DNA of 64,000 nucleotides from Antedon mediterranea (Eukaryota; Echinodermata; Crinoidea; Comatulida; Antedonidae). The DNA is taken from assembly GCF_964355755.1 (NCBI RefSeq), contig NC_092676.1:20814288-20878287 (forward strand), in the 5' to 3' direction. The notes under the pieces are model-generated. The model saw nothing but the letters and a program-made list of their open reading frames with translations. It did no database searches and had not been told where the DNA came from. Of this stretch, positions 60,101 through 64,000 are shown in pieces; position 1 is the stretch's first letter; every line of letters begins with the position of its first letter. The position numbers were made by a program, and so were the translations under genes.

Positions 60101-63100
60101 TTCCAAAAATAATAATAATAATCTCTCTCCTCTCTTTCTGTTATAATAACACCTAAATACATTTTTGATTGGACGATTGTGGGTCACATGGCGTGCAATA
60201 GTACTCACTATTGAACGGTCGTTCAATAGTACTTTTTAAGAAAAAAAAATGATTTCGCGGACGAAACAAAAATTTACGAATACAGTTGAACGGCCACCTC
60301 CCGTAAGCAGCCACCTTCCTTAACGGCCGCACTTTCAAAAGCCCGTTTGTTCTTTCTATCTAATTAGTGCGTTTGGTACCTCCCGTAAGTGGCCGCGGCC
60401 TAGGCCTAGGATTGCTTGGGAGTTCGTTGACATAATTAACACTACAGTGTAGGTGTGATTATATAATCCAAATAAATTTAACATTTAATATTATTATAAA
60501 AAAAAACAAACATATATAATTGTTTTGCAATGTAAATTATGTTACAAAAGTTCAATGTGAATCAATTGTAGGCCTATCTTTTATTGTGATTCAATCAATT
60601 TAATTGAATTGAAAGGAATATATTTAGATGTTATATAAAACAAATAATTAATTATTTGTATATTATTGTAAAACGCATTTAGAGGTTGCTTTGGCCGCTC
60701 ATATAAACGTTCCTTATAGTCCAGTCCCTAAGGGGAGAAAAAGGGGTGGGATGTTACCAGACTGGATACAAATTTTTCAGTATAGCAGTTTGGTAGAGTA
60801 TAGTGTGGAGATGCCAAAACAAAGTTACTGGAAATCTGATTTGACCTCTGTGACCTCTGACCTCAATTTTTATATTGTTCTATTATATAACTAAAAATCG
60901 CCATATCTTGACAACGCAGGGACATTTTACATTTATTTTTTTTTCAAAATGCTTGGAAGATATATACTTATATTCGCTATAATGAAAATAATTGTACAAA
61001 AATGGCCGCAAAGGCTTTATTTTTCAGTTTGATCTTTGACTTTGATTGCCTAATATCTCAATAACACGCAATCTCAGAGATTTGAAAATGGGCTCAAAAT
61101 GTTAAGAAAATAAATCTAATATTTAGTCTAATAGAAACTTTTTTCAAAAAATTACCATAAATTAAGCTTTTTTGACCCTTGACCTCTAATGTTTGAATAT
61201 GTCAATATCTCGGTAACTATTTGTCCTATAAAGTTCAGTTTGGTGTCAAATTGTTTAGAATATACACATTTATATTTGCTCTAACAAAATATTTTGTCAG
61301 AATTCAATTGGAAATGTCATTTTGAGCTATGACCCATCGTTTTGCATATATTTAGCAATTAATAATCTATAAAAAGAGATCGAGAGAGGGGAGGGGGTTG
61401 GGGTGGATGGAGAGACACATATTTTTGTTACATGTTACACAAATGTTAAACTCTACAATGTCTACACTATAACATTTTTATGCGACAAAAAAATGTGATG
61501 TGCCCATATATGGACACGATGAATGACATATCACTACCATATTTGGGCACATCACATCTTTTTTGTTAAACTAGTTTATAGTGTAGACAAACATGTAAAA
61601 AATATGTGTCTCTCCATCAACCCAACCACCTCCCCTCTCTCGCTTTTCCAATGCTACTGCATGCATCTATACACATCAAAATGACCGGAATTGTACTGGA
61701 AAGTTTTTAGCTACATTTGAAAATAAGTCCCAGAGGATGGGTGTATTGTAATGTTATCAGAATTATGGCAATTGTTTGTAATGGGAAAGTTTTAAAACTA
61801 CATTTGAAATATTATTATTATGTTTTTGTGGATTAAAGTATAATTATCATTGCTTCTCTTAATTTCTTCTGGTTTCAAAGATTTTGTTAGTGTTATGAGC
61901 TGGATGTGTTATTGCCTCATCAAGCCAAGATGGTAATTTTGACTGCTCACTGGTTTGTTTTCCTTTTATATTCCACTACAGTATGTTCTTGAAAAGAAAT
62001 CAGCTTTTTAATTAATTTGTCTTTGATCCTTTTCAGATTTCTAATATTTTAAACATATGTTTTTCTTTTCTTCGCTTTTTCCTCACTGTTTCAAACATTT
62101 TATTTTTTCAGCATACTTCAAGCAATTAATTGATAATTAGGTCATATGTTTTATGAGTATCAAATCGCATTGGTTAATTCTTCTTTTCTTTCTTTAAGAT
62201 CCTGATTTTTTTTTTTTTTTTATTGTTATTTAACTTTTAAGTTTATCTATTTTTTTGTTGATATTAAGTGTTGCTCTTACGGTGTAGGCCTACCATGCGA
62301 TGGAATTATATATTGAAATTAAATTAAACATTAAGTTTTAAGAAAATTGTAAAAGGCTAAATAGGATATTGAATGTAGTTCTGGTCCATTAAATCTATAT
62401 TTTAGGTATATTATTATAAGTATGACACACGCACGCTTAACAGTATATCCTGGTCATACCTCAAACTGGCATTTCCAGTAAAAATATGATAACATCTTCT
62501 ATTAGAGCTAATATAAATGTTTACATTTTGAACATTTTGACACCAAATTGAACTTTTTATGACATTTGGTTACAGAGATACAGACATATTTAAACATTAA
62601 AGGTCAAAGGTCAGTAAATTACATTTCCTGTGGATTTGGAAGAACATGTTTAATTAGAGTATATATAAATATGTATGCTCTTAACAATTTGAAACAAATT
62701 TCAAGAAATTTTGACCAGTAGTTATTGAGATATAGTAAGCCGAGGTCAAAGGTCAAAACATTGAGAAATTACATTTCCGGTCGTTTTTTTGAAAAAAGTT
62801 CTATTAGAGCGAATATAAATATGTACCCTCTGATCTATTTGACACCAATATCATTTCAATTGTTAAACCCGTTGCAGAGATATGGCTGTTTAAGATAGAA
62901 ATATAAAAATTGAGGTCAGAGGTCACAGAGGTCAAATCAGATTTCCAGAAACTTTGTTTTGGTATTTCCATATCATGTTCTATCAACATGCCAAAGGGCA
63001 CACTTGTATCCACTATGGTAACATCATTTCCCCTTAGGGACTGGACTATTATTTTTATTATTATAACTACAGTTTACATTATACAATATTTTTGTGCCTT

Positions 63101-63879
63101 TTTGTTTAATTTTATTTGTCAATTTGACGAAAGAAAGAAGTTTTTTTTTGTTCTCTCACTTAAATTAAATAATTAAATATATTACTTATCTGGAGGACCA
63201 AACTTAAAGCCTTGGCTTAATGCGTCCTCCTCACACAATTGTATTTATTAATTTATGTTTCTGTTAATATTTTATTGTATTGTGTGAAACAATAAACTTG
63301 AAACTTGAATATAATATGGTCGCTCATAAACGTACCTTATTGTTGTTATAAATTTATATAGGCCTAATAGATTATAACTACATTATACAATATACTACCT
63401 TGATGTTGGTATTTCCAGATTCACGCTGGTGTTTAACAAACCCCTGAAGGTGCCATGTTGTTTCCTAAAAGTTTGAAATACAAAAATGATATCGTATACA
63501 AAATTAGTTTTTTTTTATATTTTTCAATCAATTAAATAATCAATTAAATTCAATTGAAAAAACTGAAATTCAAAGAAACCAGTCAAAATGTCGGTCAGAC
63601 AATGGATATTTGTTTTAATTTGATGGTTTATTTTGTCTTTTTTTAAAAAGAAATCATGATATGGTTTATAAGATCTAAGATAATGATGATTATTATTAGT
63701 ATTATAGTAAAAGCAAATATTGAATCACCAATCAATTTCAACATAATAAACGTATAAACAACTTACGGACTGTTGTCACTTGAAATGACTGTTCGATACT
63801 TTACTGTGATTAGAAAAATCTGGACGGTAATCGCTCCCAGTACAAACCAAGTAAATCTTCTTGACTGTATATTTGCCAT
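54110..63879 (-). CDS. ST8SIA-like: ST8-E: divergent ST8Sia-like sialyltransferase with triplicated exon 3
   Basis: Exons: 1 at 63767-63879, 2 at 63399-63464, three candidate exons 3 (59986-60033, 56594-56641, 56103-56150), 4 at 55288-55794 and 5 at 54110-54374. Exon 1 has a 9-nt in-frame deletion relative to the others ([12 protein letters not shown]). With one exon 3 the protein is 332 aa; with all three, 364 aa, since each is 48 nt in the same phase. Motif L is complete, motif S reads [20 protein letters not shown], and HYYD and HHMPAE are present. The C terminus differs from the other copies (SDKCRLKSS instead of SDRCRTA) because unrelated sequence abuts exon 5. The span between exons 2 and 4 holds a 2.3-kb foldback transposon, LINE remains and Helentron-like sequence. 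Probably coding; the exon 3 usage is unresolved. Confidence 0.8.
54435..54605. mobile_element. Palindromic MITE in intron 4 of ST8-E
   Basis: Arms of about 75 bp (AAATAATGAATGTTTAT..., ATGATGAAAGGTTATAT) around a small inner palindrome CAACGAGGCGAAGTCGAGTTG-like centre. The related site in block A (about 17690) lacks it. Confidence 0.75.
56103..56150 (-). other. ST8-E exon 3, copy c (nearest exon 4)
   Basis: A 48-nt exon with acceptor TTTTTTTTAG and donor AG|GTAAGT, reading [15 protein letters not shown]. It is the most divergent of three tandem exon 3 copies and carries two changes not in the others (N for T, R for D). The phase is identical to the single exon 3 of the other paralogs. Confidence 0.7.
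56594..56641 (-). other. ST8-E exon 3, copy b
   Basis: A 48-nt exon with acceptor TTTGTAG and donor AG|GTAAGT, reading [15 protein letters not shown]. The exon sequence is the same by eye as copy a at 59986-60033, and the flanking intron sequence is duplicated with it. Confidence 0.7.
57082..57968 (-). mobile_element. Helentron-like element(s) H5, reverse orientation
   Basis: On the plus strand it begins TTAGTCGCGTGGAAGCGACT and ends GGCTGTTGGCCTTG, the reverse complement of the family. A second terminal hairpin at 57854 suggests two nested or tandem copies, the inner one a mini-form of about 115 bp. The interior shares the 'acgcatgcgtacgcgcgctt' block with H1 and H3. Confidence 0.7.
58565..59530 (+). 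mobile_element. LINE C-terminal fragment and 3' tail
   Basis: Plus strand: [17 protein letters not shown], a frameshift, then [18 protein letters not shown] and [19 protein letters not shown] (58693-58875), typical of the RT C-terminal region. The 3' part ends 'aataaagattatttgaattgaattg'-like with an (ATTGA)n tail at about 59530. Confidence 0.7.
59986..60033 (-). other. ST8-E exon 3, copy a (nearest exon 2)
   Basis: A 48-nt exon with acceptor TTTGTAG and donor AG|GTAAGT, reading [15 protein letters not shown]. It is separated from copy b by about 3.3 kb of mobile-element insertions, including a reverse Helentron-like element and a LINE fragment. Confidence 0.7.
60201..60233. repeat. Small hairpin ACTATTGAACG / CGTTCAATAGT
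   Basis: Perfect 11-bp arms with a 2-nt centre, inside the repeated intron of ST8-E. Confidence 0.6.
60714..63051. mobile_element. Large foldback transposon, 2.3 kb
   Basis: Long inverted arms: left TAGTCCAGTCCCTAAGGGGA, right TCCCCTTAGGGACTGGACTA, continuing for some 200 bp inward with partial interruptions. Probable target duplication TTA. The surrounding intron repeat ('tataaacctta', then 'ttattataactacag') is uninterrupted at about 59616. No transposase ORF. It contains many AGGTCA direct repeats. Confidence 0.75.
61459..61591. mobile_element. Foldback MITE 'tctacactat' family, nested copy
   Basis: Arms TCTACACTATAACATTTTTA... and complement, centred at about 61525. It sits in the middle of a further inverted repeat (61380-61432 / 61590-61645), inside the 60714-63051 foldback element. 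Confidence 0.75.
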
Positions 63880-64000
63880 TGAAAACAAGGTGATAGCGAA
63901 GTAAAAGTGATAACAATCAGTTTTATAATAATAATTTACGGCAGTGCACAAGTAAACGAAATCGCGGAGGAAATAAATCCAATGTGTATAGACCACCAAA

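Overview
This is a low-GC, intron-rich and repeat-dense animal nuclear sequence. The split genes with GT-AG introns, the glycan-enzyme content (deuterostome-type alpha-2,8-sialyltransferases), the OST-alpha transporter gene and the frequent 'aggcctac'-type words point to a marine invertebrate deuterostome, perhaps an echinoderm. That placement is an inference and was not tested by a search.

The backbone is a head-to-tail array of six paralogous ST8Sia-like (GT29) genes, all on the minus strand. I number them from the left. ST8-0 is cut by the left edge, with exons 1-3 at 873-6055. ST8-A is at 10360-13299, ST8-B at 29167-32959, ST8-C is a pseudogene at 35189-35788, ST8-D is at 41175-48615 and ST8-E at 54110-63879. 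The shared model has five coding exons of about 122, 66, 48, 507 and 259 nt. Splice phases fit throughout and give 333 codons plus stop in A, B and D. Exon 1 encodes a type II signal anchor, exon 4 carries sialylmotif L, and exon 5 carries motifs S, III (HYYD) and VS (H-x4-E). ST8-0 and ST8-B look most alike, as do ST8-A and ST8-D. A and D also share long 3' and 5' flanks (about 8.9-17.6 kb against 39.8-53.9 kb), so the array grew by segmental duplication.

Between the copies are: a decayed LGR/RXFP-like GPCR fragment (7.6-8.1 kb); a 50-bp minisatellite (17.7-18.6 kb); a transposon with a 663-codon frameshifted ORF and 'CCAAGATGGCGGCC' subterminal repeats (19.2-22.7 kb); and an OST-alpha (SLC51A-type) gene on the plus strand (24.1-28.1 kb).

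The rest is mobile DNA. It includes several LINE fragments, many foldback/MITE elements, tRNA-headed SINE pieces, hammerhead-ribozyme-like hairpins, and a Helentron-like family that ends in CTAA and inserts between two A residues without target duplication. Because the units are paralogous, many insertions have an 'empty site' elsewhere in the same window, which fixes their boundaries and order. The most interesting items are the Helentron-like family with three in-window empty sites, the hammerhead motif at 3258-3313, the triplicated in-frame exon 3 of ST8-E, and a foldback transposon carrying nuclear-receptor-type DR1 repeats.
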